From the NCBI GenBank assembly GCA_001485605.1, contig FAON01000003.1:1-64000 (forward strand): 64,000 nt of DNA. The letters run 5' to 3'. Below the pieces are notes generated by a model. That model was not told the origin of the DNA, searched no databases, and worked only from the letters and a program-made list of their open reading frames with translations. This document shows positions 20,169 through 30,482 of the stretch, piece by piece. The position numbers and the translations under genes are program-made. The stretch is from Candidatus Kryptobacter tengchongensis (GTDB taxonomy: Bacteria > Bacteroidota > Ignavibacteria > Kryptoniales > Kryptoniaceae). Every line of letters begins with the position of its first letter. The first letter of the stretch is position 1.

Positions 20169-20456
20169 ATGCAAGGCGAGAAGTTCAAGATGTTACCATT
20201 TGACTGGAAGCTCAGCTGGAAATATTTTGAAAAATATATAAAAAAAGAAATCAAAGGATATCCTGGAGCTTCTGATAAGAGAAGGAGTGTTCTTGCTTTT
20301 ATTAGAAAAACCCTAAATGAAAACAAGATAAAAACTATAACCAAAGATAAAATAAGAGATATTGAAAATGCTCTAAGGGAGAAGAGCGGAAATAACAAAT
20401 TTTTTCAGCAATCAACCCAGCTCTTCATTGAGTTCCTAAACGATATCATAATATAA
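20169..20456 (+). CDS. Hypothetical protein, 95 residues
   Basis: I do not recognise this protein. The start is set by a strong AAAGGAGG at 20156-20163, six bases before the ATG at 20169; the open frame extends upstream, but that part overlaps dcd antisense and lacks a ribosome site. The product is basic, rich in Lys, and predicted mostly alpha-helical (KLSWKYFEKYIKKEI, IRDIENALREKSG). No signal peptide or membrane segment is seen. It ends 25 bases before nuoF and is probably co-transcribed with it. Confidence 0.65.
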   Translation: MQGEKFKMLPFDWKLSWKYFEKYIKKEIKGYPGASDKRRSVLAFIRKTLNENKIKTITKDKIRDIENALREKSGNNKFFQQSTQLFIEFLNDIII

Positions 20457-20481
20457 AAAGATCCTCCTCTTTGATAGGATT

Positions 20482-21780
20482 ATGGTAGAAGTAAACATTG
20501 AAAGTTCGATAGAGAAAATAAGAGGTTCAATAGACGGGTTTAATCCGGTATTTACTAACCTATTTTTGAAAAAAGATGCATCTTTGAGAGCCTATCTTGA
20601 ATCTGGAGGATATGAATCACTCAAAAAAGCTTTGAATATGAAAGCGGATGAAGTGATAGAAGAGGTGAAAAAGTCAGGCATAAGGGGAAGGGGTGGGGCT
20701 GGATTCTCAACAGGGATGAAATGGAGCTTTATACCGAAAGAAGGGAGAAAATTTCTAGTATGTAATGCTGATGAAGGTGAACCAGCCACATTTAAAGATA
20801 GATACATATTGTCTTTTACTCCGCATCTATTACTTGAGGGGATGATGATAGCAGGACACGCTATAGGTACAAGGGAATTGATTATCTACATAAGAGGAGA
20901 ATATTTCAAAGAGGCTCAAGTGATTAGGAAAGCAATTGAAGAGGCAAAGCCTTATGTAAAAGAGAAGTTTGGTATAGATTACCGTATAGAGCTTATGCAA
21001 GGTGCTGGAGCATACATAGTTGGAGAAGAGACAGGGTTGCTCAATTCTCTTGAGGGAAAAAGGGGACATCCAAGACCAAGACCTCCATATCCTGCTCAGA
21101 AAGGATATTTAGACTATCCAACCTGTGTTAATAATGTTGAAACACTTGCAGCAATTCCGATGATAATAAAGAACGGAGCAGATTGGTTCAAAAGCATTGG
21201 AAAAGAAAAAAGCACAGGAAACAAACTATTTTGCATATCGGGAAATGTAAAATACCCAGGGATATACGAGCTACCTATGGGTTTCCCACTAAAGAGACTT
21301 ATAGAAATTGCAGGTGGAACCTCTTGCGGGAAGGGTATAAAGATGGTTATACCTGGCGGAACGTCAGCACCTCCTCTTACCCCAGAAGAAGTTGAAAAAG
21401 CAACATTAGATTTTGAATCCATAGCATCGTTTGGATCATTTTTAGGAACAGCCTCTGTAGTTGTAGTATGTGAATGTCAATGTGTTGCGAAAGTTGCTCT
21501 GAACATGGTAAAATTTTACGCAGAAGAATCATGTGGCCAATGCACAACTTGTAGAGAGGGAACAAGGTTTCTTGAGTATCTTTTTGAGAAGATAGTTAAA
21601 GGTAAAGCGGAAGAGAAAGATATAGAGACGATAGAAGATATAGCATCTAGTATCCCTGGAACCGCCATATGTGCTCATGTTGATGCAGGATCTTTGCCAG
21701 CTAAGAAAATAGTAAAAATATTTAGAAAAGAACTTTTGGAGTGCATAAAAAATGGATGCCCAAAACAAGAACATAACTGA
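20482..21780 (+). CDS. nuoF: NADH-quinone oxidoreductase subunit F-like protein
   Basis: NuoF carries the NADH site, FMN and one [4Fe-4S] cluster of respiratory complex I; soluble NADH-dependent hydrogenases and formate dehydrogenases use the same subunit. The 432-residue protein shows GRGGAGFSTGMKWSF (FMN/NADH site), CNADEGEPATFKDR, GAGAYIVGEETGLLNSLEG, and the cluster motif SCGQCTTCREGTRF plus a later Cys in GTAICAH. No nuoE, nuoG or other complex I subunit is adjacent, so its partner complex is uncertain. It is preceded by the 95-residue gene and overlaps the RNase E/G gene by 29 bases. Confidence 0.93.
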   Translation: MVEVNIESSIEKIRGSIDGFNPVFTNLFLKKDASLRAYLESGGYESLKKALNMKADEVIEEVKKSGIRGRGGAGFSTGMKWSFIPKEGRKFLVCNADEGEPATFKDRYILSFTPHLLLEGMMIAGHAIGTRELIIYIRGEYFKEAQVIRKAIEEAKPYVKEKFGIDYRIELMQGAGAYIVGEETGLLNSLEGKRGHPRPRPPYPAQKGYLDYPTCVNNVETLAAIPMIIKNGADWFKSIGKEKSTGNKLFCISGNVKYPGIYELPMGFPLKRLIEIAGGTSCGKGIKMVIPGGTSAPPLTPEEVEKATLDFESIASFGSFLGTASVVVVCECQCVAKVALNMVKFYAEESCGQCTTCREGTRFLEYLFEKIVKGKAEEKDIETIEDIASSIPGTAICAHVDAGSLPAKKIVKIFRKELLECIKNGCPKQEHN

Positions 21781-23209
21781 TGAAAAGGATTTACCAAAGG
21801 AAGTTCAAGAGGATATAAAAAAGGATCTATCAAGCGGGCAAGAAATATATGTAGAAGAACTACCATACTGGACAAGAATATGCGTAAGTGAAAACAGAAT
21901 AGTTAAGGATTTTATAATAGAAATACCTGAGCTAAAGCAAGAAGTAAGTGTTGGGAACATATACAAGGGAATCATACAAGATGTAATACCATCGTTGCAG
22001 GCAGTTTTTATAAATGTTGGTGCAGAAAGAAATGTTTATATGTTTGTTCCTTCAAAAGAGAAAACAAGTGAATACAAAGTTGGACAAGAGATAGTAATAC
22101 AAGTGAAAAAAGAAAGCATAGATGGTAAAGGAGCAAAAGTAACAGACAATCCAACCTTACCTGGAAAATACATAGTTCTCACCTTTGAAAAGAAAAACGG
22201 AGTTTCAAAGAAGATAAAATCTAAGTATGAAAGGAATCGCCTCAAAAAGATAGTTCAAAAACTTCATGAAGATATAAATGGCGAATTCGGGGTTGTTGCA
22301 AGGACAGAAGCAGAAAACATCCCGGAAGAATTAATCATAGAAGATTTTAACCGTATTTACAAATCGATGAAGGAAATAAAACAAAAGATAGAAACTGTTC
22401 CCCCTCCAACGCTCCTTTGGTCAGATACAGATACAATCCAGAAAACTGTCAGAGAATTTGCTTCATCTAACATTAGAAAGTTTATAAGCAACTCAAAGGA
22501 AACACTCAACAAAATTAAAGAGACTGTTCAGGAATACATACCTAAAATGGTAGATAAAATTGAATTTGTTTATGAAGAAGAACCCTTTATATTTTCCAAA
22601 TACAAACTTGAGGATGAGTTTTTTAATCTTCTCAAAGATGAAATAGAAATAGAAGGTGGGATAAGGCTTATTTTTAATGAAACGGAGGCTTTTACGGCTA
22701 TAGATGTTAATACAGCTTCTTTTACCGGGGCAGAAAATTTAGATATAACGGCTTACCAAGCTAATCTCATGGCTATAAGAGAAACGATAAGGCAAATTGA
22801 GCTCAGAAGGATTGGTGGGATAATAATAATAGACCTGATAGATATAAAAAGCAAACAACTCAAGAACAAAATGATAAACGAAATAAAAAGATTAGCGGAG
22901 AAATCAAAGGATAAAACAAAAGTATTTGGGCTGACAAGACTTGGACTTCTTGAAATATCAAGAAAAAAATCCGGCTACAGCTTAAAGAAAACTCTCATGT
23001 CAAGATGTCCAACATGCAACGAAGGTTTTGTGAATTCAGATATATTGAACCTTCATACAACTATGCTCAAAATAGCAAAACACAAAGGAAAAACAATAAA
23101 AGTCTCTCCCGAAAACTATAAGAAAATTGATGATATAGTCAAAAAACTCAAGCTAAATACTGTAATTCAGCCAAAGTATGGACTTGGTAAATGGGAAATA
23201 GAAATATAA
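21752..23209 (+). CDS. rng: Ribonuclease E/G family endoribonuclease
   Basis: An endoribonuclease of the RNase E/G family, acting in RNA decay and rRNA maturation. The 485-residue length fits RNase G or a short RNase E without the degradosome scaffold. Visible parts: an N-terminal S1-like domain (GIIQDVIPSLQAVFINVGAERNVYM), the catalytic metal-binding Asp residues in FTAIDVNTASFTG and GGIIIIDLIDIKSK, and the zinc-link motif CPTCNEG near the end. The S1 domain is preceded by a short acidic leader. The start overlaps the nuoF 3' end; no other Met lies before the S1 domain, so I keep it. Neighbouring spacing suggests one transcript from 20169 to 23602. Confidence 0.92.
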   Translation: MDAQNKNITDEKDLPKEVQEDIKKDLSSGQEIYVEELPYWTRICVSENRIVKDFIIEIPELKQEVSVGNIYKGIIQDVIPSLQAVFINVGAERNVYMFVPSKEKTSEYKVGQEIVIQVKKESIDGKGAKVTDNPTLPGKYIVLTFEKKNGVSKKIKSKYERNRLKKIVQKLHEDINGEFGVVARTEAENIPEELIIEDFNRIYKSMKEIKQKIETVPPPTLLWSDTDTIQKTVREFASSNIRKFISNSKETLNKIKETVQEYIPKMVDKIEFVYEEEPFIFSKYKLEDEFFNLLKDEIEIEGGIRLIFNETEAFTAIDVNTASFTGAENLDITAYQANLMAIRETIRQIELRRIGGIIIIDLIDIKSKQLKNKMINEIKRLAEKSKDKTKVFGLTRLGLLEISRKKSGYSLKKTLMSRCPTCNEGFVNSDILNLHTTMLKIAKHKGKTIKVSPENYKKIDDIVKKLKLNTVIQPKYGLGKWEIEI

Positions 23210-23218
23210 TATCAGCCG

Positions 23219-23602
23219 ATGGAACAAAAAACACATACGAAAGCTAATCCAAAATACTGCGGAAGAATCATAAAATTGGAAGAAGGTGAATCTGAAATTG
23301 AGATCGAGCTTACCGATGAAATGGCTGTTGATGAAAGAGGATTGGTTCACGGTGGATTTACTTTTTCGGCAGCAGATTATGCAGCAATGGTTGCTGTTAA
23401 TCACCCATTAGTTGTCCTTGCAGGTGCAGAAGTGAAATTCCTCAAGCCAACAAAAGTTGGAGATATAATAATATCAAAAGCAAAGGTTATATCACAAGAG
23501 GGCAGAAAAATAAAAGTACAGGTTGCATCTTTTAGAAAAGATGAAAAAGTTTTTGAAGGAATTTTCACATGTATAATACCACAAAAGCATGTACTTGATT
23601 GA
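23219..23602 (+). CDS. Hotdog-fold thioesterase, PaaI-like
   Basis: A 127-residue single hotdog domain, likely hydrolysing an acyl-CoA thioester in the cytoplasm. The signature is DERGLVHGGFTFSAADYAAMVAVN, with the HGG motif at the start of the central helix as in the PaaI/YbgC-type family, followed by the VKFLKPTKVGDIIISKAKVI strands. The substrate is unknown. It starts nine bases after the RNase E/G gene and closes that operon. Confidence 0.85.
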   Translation: MEQKTHTKANPKYCGRIIKLEEGESEIEIELTDEMAVDERGLVHGGFTFSAADYAAMVAVNHPLVVLAGAEVKFLKPTKVGDIIISKAKVISQEGRKIKVQVASFRKDEKVFEGIFTCIIPQKHVLD

Positions 23603-23638
23603 ATTTAAATTCTACATGAAACAAAATTAAAAAATATT

Positions 23639-24166
23639 TTAATGTGCTAAAAGTCCCCCAAGATAACCAGTAATACCTATTATAGGCACCATAAGTATCA
23701 CAATAACGGAAGCAACTCTTTGCATCTTTGGTATGAATTTAAGAACTAAGGCAAGAGAATAAACTATCATTGTAACGAAACCAAAAGTTTCATGTAGCTC
23801 CAGAGCACTGTGAAGGATAGAATTATCTTTTACTTCCCTTTCATATTCTTCCTCGATTGATTTTCCAGACAAGAAAGCCCCTATTGCACTCAAAGAAGAA
23901 ATTCCTAACAAAATGTTCGCTGGAGTAGAAAAATACGAAAATCTGAAAGATATTATTTCAAACAAAGCTGAAACCATACCACAAGCGATCGGGAAATGAA
24001 CAACTTTATTATGCATATGTTCAAAAATCCTTGATGGATCAAAAATTTTATAGACTTGAATTCCTTCGTTATTCTCTTGTTCTTCATGTCCCCGCGCAAC
24101 ATGACTGAAAACACCCAAAAAAAAGACCAAAAATATTAGGGAAAATTTAAACACATTCGATTTCAT
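23639..24166 (-). CDS. DUF2231-type membrane protein
   Basis: A 175-residue protein from MKSNVFKFSLIFLVFFLGVFSHVARG, a clear signal peptide; an upstream Met adds 15 unlikely residues. After an acidic stretch, HMHNKVVHFPIACGMVSALFEI begins four predicted membrane helices with the conserved HxxxVHFPIA motif of DUF2231. Members are small integral membrane proteins of unknown function, sometimes linked to haem or metal binding through the conserved His residues. The gene follows the chemotaxis receptor by 13 bases on the same strand. Confidence 0.75.
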   Translation of the reverse strand: MKSNVFKFSLIFLVFFLGVFSHVARGHEEQENNEGIQVYKIFDPSRIFEHMHNKVVHFPIACGMVSALFEIISFRFSYFSTPANILLGISSLSAIGAFLSGKSIEEEYEREVKDNSILHSALELHETFGFVTMIVYSLALVLKFIPKMQRVASVIVILMVPIIGITGYLGGLLAH

Positions 24167-24224
24167 AGGTTTAAGTTTAAAAATAAGGAAATAAGATATA
24201 GCATTTTCCATCTTATTAAATTAT

Positions 24225-25454
24225 CTAACGGCTGAATATAACTTTAAGCTTTTCAGTTAATTTTGAAAGATCTTTTGAGAACTCAAACAAATCTTCTGCG
24301 ACTTTTTTATAATCCTCAACAGACCTTGAAACACTTTCTGCAGATTTAACGACCTCTTTGATTATTGCTTCCTGCTCCTCAGCAGCAGATGCTACAGCAG
24401 TGGTATTCTCATGTATTTTTGATATACCTGATACCATATTTTCAAACTCGCTTACAATAAGATCAGAGACTCTGATTATTCCTTCAGCTTCACCTTTTAA
24501 AGAAATAATGAGTTGAACCGCGCTATCTACTACCTTTCCTGCTTCCTCTATATTCTGCTTTATCTCAACAGCCGACTTCCTAGTTCTATCTGCAAGTTTT
24601 CTGACTTCATCTGCAACCACGGCAAAACCTCTCCCATGTTCCCCCGCTCGGGCCGCTTCTATAGCTGCATTTAAGGCTAGCAAATCCACCTGATCTGTCA
24701 CATCCTCGATGAAAGAAACAGATTCATTTACCTTTTTCATAACAGAAGATATTTTATCTGCTATTTCCGCAACCTGACTGATCGTTTCTATAACTTTTGT
24801 CATAGATGAAAGCGATCCAGATATCTTGTCTTTACCACTTTTAGAAAATTCCCTGAGATTATCTATGGAATGAGCTATATGCTCTATTCTATTCGTTATC
24901 TCTACAATAGACTGTTTCAAACCATCAAAATTCATCGACGACCTTTCTACTTCCTTTGAAACCAAATCAGAACCTGATTTAATCTGCAGAGCGTAAGATG
25001 AAGCTTTTACACCAGCATTTATTATTTCCACTGAAAGATTCTCAACAGACTTTTTCTTCTCAAGTAGAAACCTTATAAGATCATTTATGGTCTTGGCTAA
25101 ATCAGTAAATTCATCTTCAAACTTCAAAAATATAAAATCCTGTGTGAAATCTTCTTCATTCAAAAGCTCCTCTGAGTTCCTTTGAATAATATCTTTTAAC
25201 TTATTCAAGAATTTAACTACTGGTCTTTCCGCGTAATATATTGCTCCCACCATAAGACCAATTATAACAAAAAAATAAAAACCAAAAATACCTATTATCA
25301 AGTATTTCAGCAAAGTCAAAGCAGGTGTAGGATTTGGAATCTGATCTATAAGGTAGAGAAAAACGATCGGGATAATTATATCTCCTATAAGAAAAGGGAA
25401 GAAAAACAATACAAACCTTGTAGAAAGTTTAAGCCTTAACCTATATTTATTCAT
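24225..25454 (-). CDS. Methyl-accepting chemotaxis protein without periplasmic sensor domain
   Basis: A 409-residue receptor. Two N-terminal membrane segments (about 13-38 and 48-75) are separated by only about ten residues, so there is no periplasmic ligand-binding domain. A HAMP-like linker follows (about 76-135). The cytoplasmic signalling coiled coil has the conserved hairpin tip [20 protein letters not shown] and [15 protein letters not shown], which contacts CheA and CheW. Glu/Gln pairs along the helices are potential methylation sites. With no external sensor it probably responds to a cytoplasmic or membrane signal. It fits the flagellin gene at 7.1 kb as part of a motile lifestyle. 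Confidence 0.93.
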   Translation of the reverse strand: MNKYRLRLKLSTRFVLFFFPFLIGDIIIPIVFLYLIDQIPNPTPALTLLKYLIIGIFGFYFFVIIGLMVGAIYYAERPVVKFLNKLKDIIQRNSEELLNEEDFTQDFIFLKFEDEFTDLAKTINDLIRFLLEKKKSVENLSVEIINAGVKASSYALQIKSGSDLVSKEVERSSMNFDGLKQSIVEITNRIEHIAHSIDNLREFSKSGKDKISGSLSSMTKVIETISQVAEIADKISSVMKKVNESVSFIEDVTDQVDLLALNAAIEAARAGEHGRGFAVVADEVRKLADRTRKSAVEIKQNIEEAGKVVDSAVQLIISLKGEAEGIIRVSDLIVSEFENMVSGISKIHENTTAVASAAEEQEAIIKEVVKSAESVSRSVEDYKKVAEDLFEFSKDLSKLTEKLKVIFSR

Positions 25455-25737
25455 AATTCTAAATTTTATACAACAGATTCTTAAGATGATTTAAATTTAA
25501 AAATCTTATATCTTTATGAAGTGTTCCAATCATCTGGACCAATGATAAGTAAAATGGAAGAATGAGAAAAAATATTTTATTTTCTTATAGCTTTGTATCT
25601 TTTATCATCCACTATTATTTATCCCCTGTTTTCACCTTCCAGGATAAAACTCTTTAAACTGAATCTTGCGAGAAGTCTCAATCCTCTACATGGTTGAGAT
25701 GAATTGCAAATACTTGAGTCAGTTTCGGATTATAATT
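25455..25737. other. Intergenic region before the omega RNA
   Basis: No intact gene. A few codons before TGA at about 25696 read NLARSLNPLHG, which might be the last residues of a deleted tnpB, but this is too short to claim. Confidence 0.3.
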
Positions 25738-25857
25738 ATAACCCTGATAACCAAAGGGTTGTCAAGGGTGGTAGGGCAGGAACTACCCGAACTGTGGAGA
25801 GGCTTATAGCCTCGTTGAGGCAGGAAGCCCCATCTTCTATAAGATGGAGTAGTTCAA
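25738..25857 (+). ncRNA. Orphan IS200/IS605-type right end with probable omega RNA
   Basis: The stretch has the order of elements expected for a TnpB guide RNA scaffold and transposon right end: GGTAGGGCAGGAACTACC as a hairpin, a GAGGC-TTATA-GCCTC hairpin at 25799-25813, then GGAAGCCC, the CCATCTT-CTAT-AAGATGG hairpin (25830-25847) and the AGTAGTTCAA end. The AGGAAGCCC...TAGTTCA terminus is typical of IS605/IS1341 right ends. No tnpB frame lies upstream, so the nuclease gene has been lost and only the RNA/terminus remains. Recognition is by motif; transcription is not shown. The base after the end would be the guide start. Confidence 0.68.
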
Positions 25858-25960
25858 TTACTATCTCTCCGAATATATCTTTCTCTCTCGTACATTCTAT
25901 CCTTATTTCTCCAGCTTATTATCTTGACCAAATTATATCAATTTTTTCGTTTGAATGTGA

Positions 25961-27691
<1,731 letters not shown>

Positions 27692-27794
27692 AACTTTGCA
27701 CTAAACTTCTGTAAAACAATTTATAATAATACTTAAAAACATAAAAATTCAGAAAAAGATTTTACATCGAGATGTCTCCATATTTTGATAATTG

Positions 27795-28424
27795 ATGTTC
27801 TTGATATTCCAATTTTTTCTCATCGTTACGTCAGCTAATATGGAACCTCCATTTTTAGTTTCAAAATCATTAGATGTAGAAAGTATAAAGAAATTATCGC
27901 AAAAAGATGTAGTTGTAATAAACAGAAGATGTAAGGATCTCCAAGGTAGGGAAAATTATCTTTCTATAAGTTCTGTTAAGATAAGAGAAAAAAAAGAGAA
28001 GGTCATGGATGTATTTAAGGATAATTACAAGATAAAGCAAGCACTGACTGATGTAAAGTATGCAAGGACAGTAAAAAAGTATTCAGAAAAGGAATATGAT
28101 GTTGAATATGAGATAGCTATAAAGATGTTTGCAGGAATAAAGATTTCTGTAAGATATATATCCCATGTTATTCTGGGGGACAATTACATATTCTCTTACA
28201 TTATAGAAGGTAAGAACAAAGGAAGCTGGAGAGTTATAGAGTTCTTTGAAGATGATAACAATTCAACAATAGTTTCCTTATCTATGTGTGAATACATAAG
28301 AGTTGCTCCAATAGCAAATGAGATATTTGCAGCAAATCCTCACTATGAACTTGGAATAATAACTTCAACAGGAGCCATAACACTTACTCAGATGAAAAAG
28401 TTCATAGAAGATAATTCAAGGTGA
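27795..28424 (+). CDS. Exported protein with possible START/SRPBCC-like fold
   Basis: A 209-residue product from ATG at 27795 (the TTG one codon earlier is not needed). The first 15 residues are hydrophobic (MFLIFQFFLIVTSA) and look like a short signal peptide. The rest has an alternating strand pattern with VMDVFKDNYKIKQALTDVKYARTV and a late YIRVAPIANEIFAANPHY segment, reminiscent of polyketide-cyclase/START-like domains that bind hydrophobic ligands. The resemblance is weak. It lies between pyrG and aroC on the same strand with 100- and 55-base gaps. Confidence 0.6.
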   Translation: MFLIFQFFLIVTSANMEPPFLVSKSLDVESIKKLSQKDVVVINRRCKDLQGRENYLSISSVKIREKKEKVMDVFKDNYKIKQALTDVKYARTVKKYSEKEYDVEYEIAIKMFAGIKISVRYISHVILGDNYIFSYIIEGKNKGSWRVIEFFEDDNNSTIVSLSMCEYIRVAPIANEIFAANPHYELGIITSTGAITLTQMKKFIEDNSR

Positions 28425-28479
28425 ATTATTTGAGATTTTCACCTATTTGAGATAATAGAGACAAAATATTTATAAACTC

Positions 28480-29610
28480 ATGAGGTTTTTTACAGCTGGG
28501 GAATCTCACGGAAGGGGGATATTCAGCTTTATTGATGGATTCCCTGCAGGTGTAAAAGTTGATATTGAGTATATAAATCATATTCTTGCTTTGAGGCAAG
28601 GGGGATACGGCAGAGGTGGAAGACAGAAAATAGAAAAAGATCAAGCAGATATACTTTCTGGTGTGAGAAAAGGGATAACTACTGGTGCTCCTATAATTAT
28701 GGCTATATGGAATAAGGATTTCAGAGATGTAAAGGATAGCTTCGTTCCAAGACCTGGACATAGCGACCTTGCAGGTGCTTTTAAATATGGGATAAAAGAT
28801 ACAAGGTTTATATCTGAAAGAGCTTCGGCGAGAGAAACTGCTGGGAGAGTTGCAGCAGGTGCCCTATGCGAAATTCTACTTAAAGAGTTCAAAATAAAAA
28901 TAATATCTTTTGTGACCGAAATAGGTGGCGTATCTATCAAAATGCCAGAAATACATGATTATGAATCTTTTGAAAAAACAATAGAAGGATCTGAACTATA
29001 TACTCCAGATAAAGAAGCGGAAACAAAAATGAAAGAGATGATAGACTTAGCAAGAAGAAAAAAAGATACTCTTGGAGGAGTTTTTGAAATAAGGGTAATT
29101 GGAGTACCTCCGGGTCTCGGCTCGCATACCCAATGGGATAAAAAATTAGATGGACGCCTAGCGCAAGCTTTAATGAGTATTCAGGCGATAAAGGGAGTCG
29201 AAATAGGAATAGGCTTTGAAGCGGCAAGAAAATTTGGATCGGAAGTCCACGATGAGATAGTTCTTGAAAACGGTAAAATCAAAAGGGTATCAAACAGAGC
29301 AGGAGGGATAGAAGGGGGTATGACAAACGGGAATGAAATAATAGTAAAAGCTGCGATGAAACCTATCTCAACATTATACAATCCACTAAGATCTGTGAAT
29401 CTAAAAAATCTTGAAGAAGAGCCTGCATTAGTAGATAGGTCTGATATATGTGCTGTTCCTGCAGCATCTGTTGTTGGAAGAGCGGCAGTAGCAATAGAGA
29501 TAGCTTCAGCTATGATAGAGAAGTTTGGCGGAGATACCTTAGATGAGATGATTACAAACTATAGGCACTATATTGAAAGATGTCAAAACATTCAAAGATG
29601 GATAGAATGA
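28480..29610 (+). CDS. aroC: Chorismate synthase
   Basis: The last enzyme of the shikimate pathway, making chorismate from EPSP with reduced FMN. The 376-residue protein begins MRFFTAGESHGRGIFSFIDG and shows RQGGYGRGGRQKIEKDQ, RPGHSDLAGAFKYG, RASARETAGRVAAGA and GIEGGMTNGNEIIVKAAMKP, the family motifs in order. FMN- and substrate-contacting His and Arg residues are present. It feeds the pheA product at 18.4 kb. The next gene starts 12 bases downstream. TTATAA lies about 11 bases before the ATG without a Shine-Dalgarno, so the message may be nearly leaderless. Confidence 0.96.
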   Translation: MRFFTAGESHGRGIFSFIDGFPAGVKVDIEYINHILALRQGGYGRGGRQKIEKDQADILSGVRKGITTGAPIIMAIWNKDFRDVKDSFVPRPGHSDLAGAFKYGIKDTRFISERASARETAGRVAAGALCEILLKEFKIKIISFVTEIGGVSIKMPEIHDYESFEKTIEGSELYTPDKEAETKMKEMIDLARRKKDTLGGVFEIRVIGVPPGLGSHTQWDKKLDGRLAQALMSIQAIKGVEIGIGFEAARKFGSEVHDEIVLENGKIKRVSNRAGGIEGGMTNGNEIIVKAAMKPISTLYNPLRSVNLKNLEEEPALVDRSDICAVPAASVVGRAAVAIEIASAMIEKFGGDTLDEMITNYRHYIERCQNIQRWIE

Positions 29611-29622
29611 GCAATAACAAAA

Positions 29623-30474
29623 ATGCAAACCTATGAGAGCATAAGCAAGTTAGAAGAAACGATAGAACCGCACGTAGAGTGGGAAAGATTCTCTAAAAGA
29701 ATAAAAAAAGGAGAAAGGATCATAACCATAGGCGGAACAGACTCAGGTAAAACATCTTTTTGCTACTTCATTAGTAAAAAATTCAAAAATATTGCATTTT
29801 TTGATTTAGATCCCGGACAACAGACTTTATTTCTACCATCTTGCATATCTGCAAAAAACAACAGTAAATTCCTTAAGTTTTTCATAGGAAAACTTTCACC
29901 GCGCGGGGCTGAGACCATGGTACTGGTTGGTCTAAAAACATTTATACAAGAAATTCTATATCCCTCAAAACCTTATCTCGCAATACTTGATACCTCAGGA
30001 TACATTAGCGATGATAGAGCTCTTATACTGAAATTCTCAAAGTGCCTAATATTCAACCCGACCAAAGTTGTAATACTAAGAAAAGAAAATGAACAAAACA
30101 AAGAACTACAGAAAATAAAAAATCTCCTCTCAAAATATTTTCAAACAGTAGAACTTCCATCACATAACAAATCGAAAACAATACCTAAAGAAAAAAGGGA
30201 AGAAATAAGAAACCAGAAAATAAAACTATATTTTCTGGATGCCGAAGAGATAGAAATAAATAAGGAAAGAGAACTTGTGATAAATCTTGGATACTTCCGG
30301 AGTGAAAAAGACAAGGATGATGGAGCAGAAGTTATAGGTTTTTTCAAAGGTAGGAATACAACATTTTTAGGACTTATTAATCAAGAGAATGAAAATATGA
30401 TGAAAGTTCTTGTACCAAAATATCACAAAAACTGGGATTTCATAATAAGGGCAGGTCTAAAGTTTAAAATTTAA
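29623..30474 (+). CDS. Clp1/Nol9-like P-loop polynucleotide kinase family protein
   Basis: A 283-residue P-loop protein. IITIGGTDSGKTSFCYFI is the Walker A of the Clp1 P-loop family, and FFDLDPGQQTLFLPSC is the D-x-D-x-GQ motif that in Clp1/Nol9/Grc3 proteins follows it and contributes to catalysis. LAILDTSGYI carries a Walker B-like Asp with the T-x-G motif. Eukaryotic and archaeal members phosphorylate 5'-OH RNA ends; bacterial members are mostly uncharacterised. Length is short for Clp1, lacking the N-terminal domain. It lies between aroC and an SDR gene and ends nine bases before the latter. Confidence 0.75.
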   Translation: MQTYESISKLEETIEPHVEWERFSKRIKKGERIITIGGTDSGKTSFCYFISKKFKNIAFFDLDPGQQTLFLPSCISAKNNSKFLKFFIGKLSPRGAETMVLVGLKTFIQEILYPSKPYLAILDTSGYISDDRALILKFSKCLIFNPTKVVILRKENEQNKELQKIKNLLSKYFQTVELPSHNKSKTIPKEKREEIRNQKIKLYFLDAEEIEINKERELVINLGYFRSEKDKDDGAEVIGFFKGRNTTFLGLINQENENMMKVLVPKYHKNWDFIIRAGLKFKI

Positions 30475-30482
30475 TCTCTACC

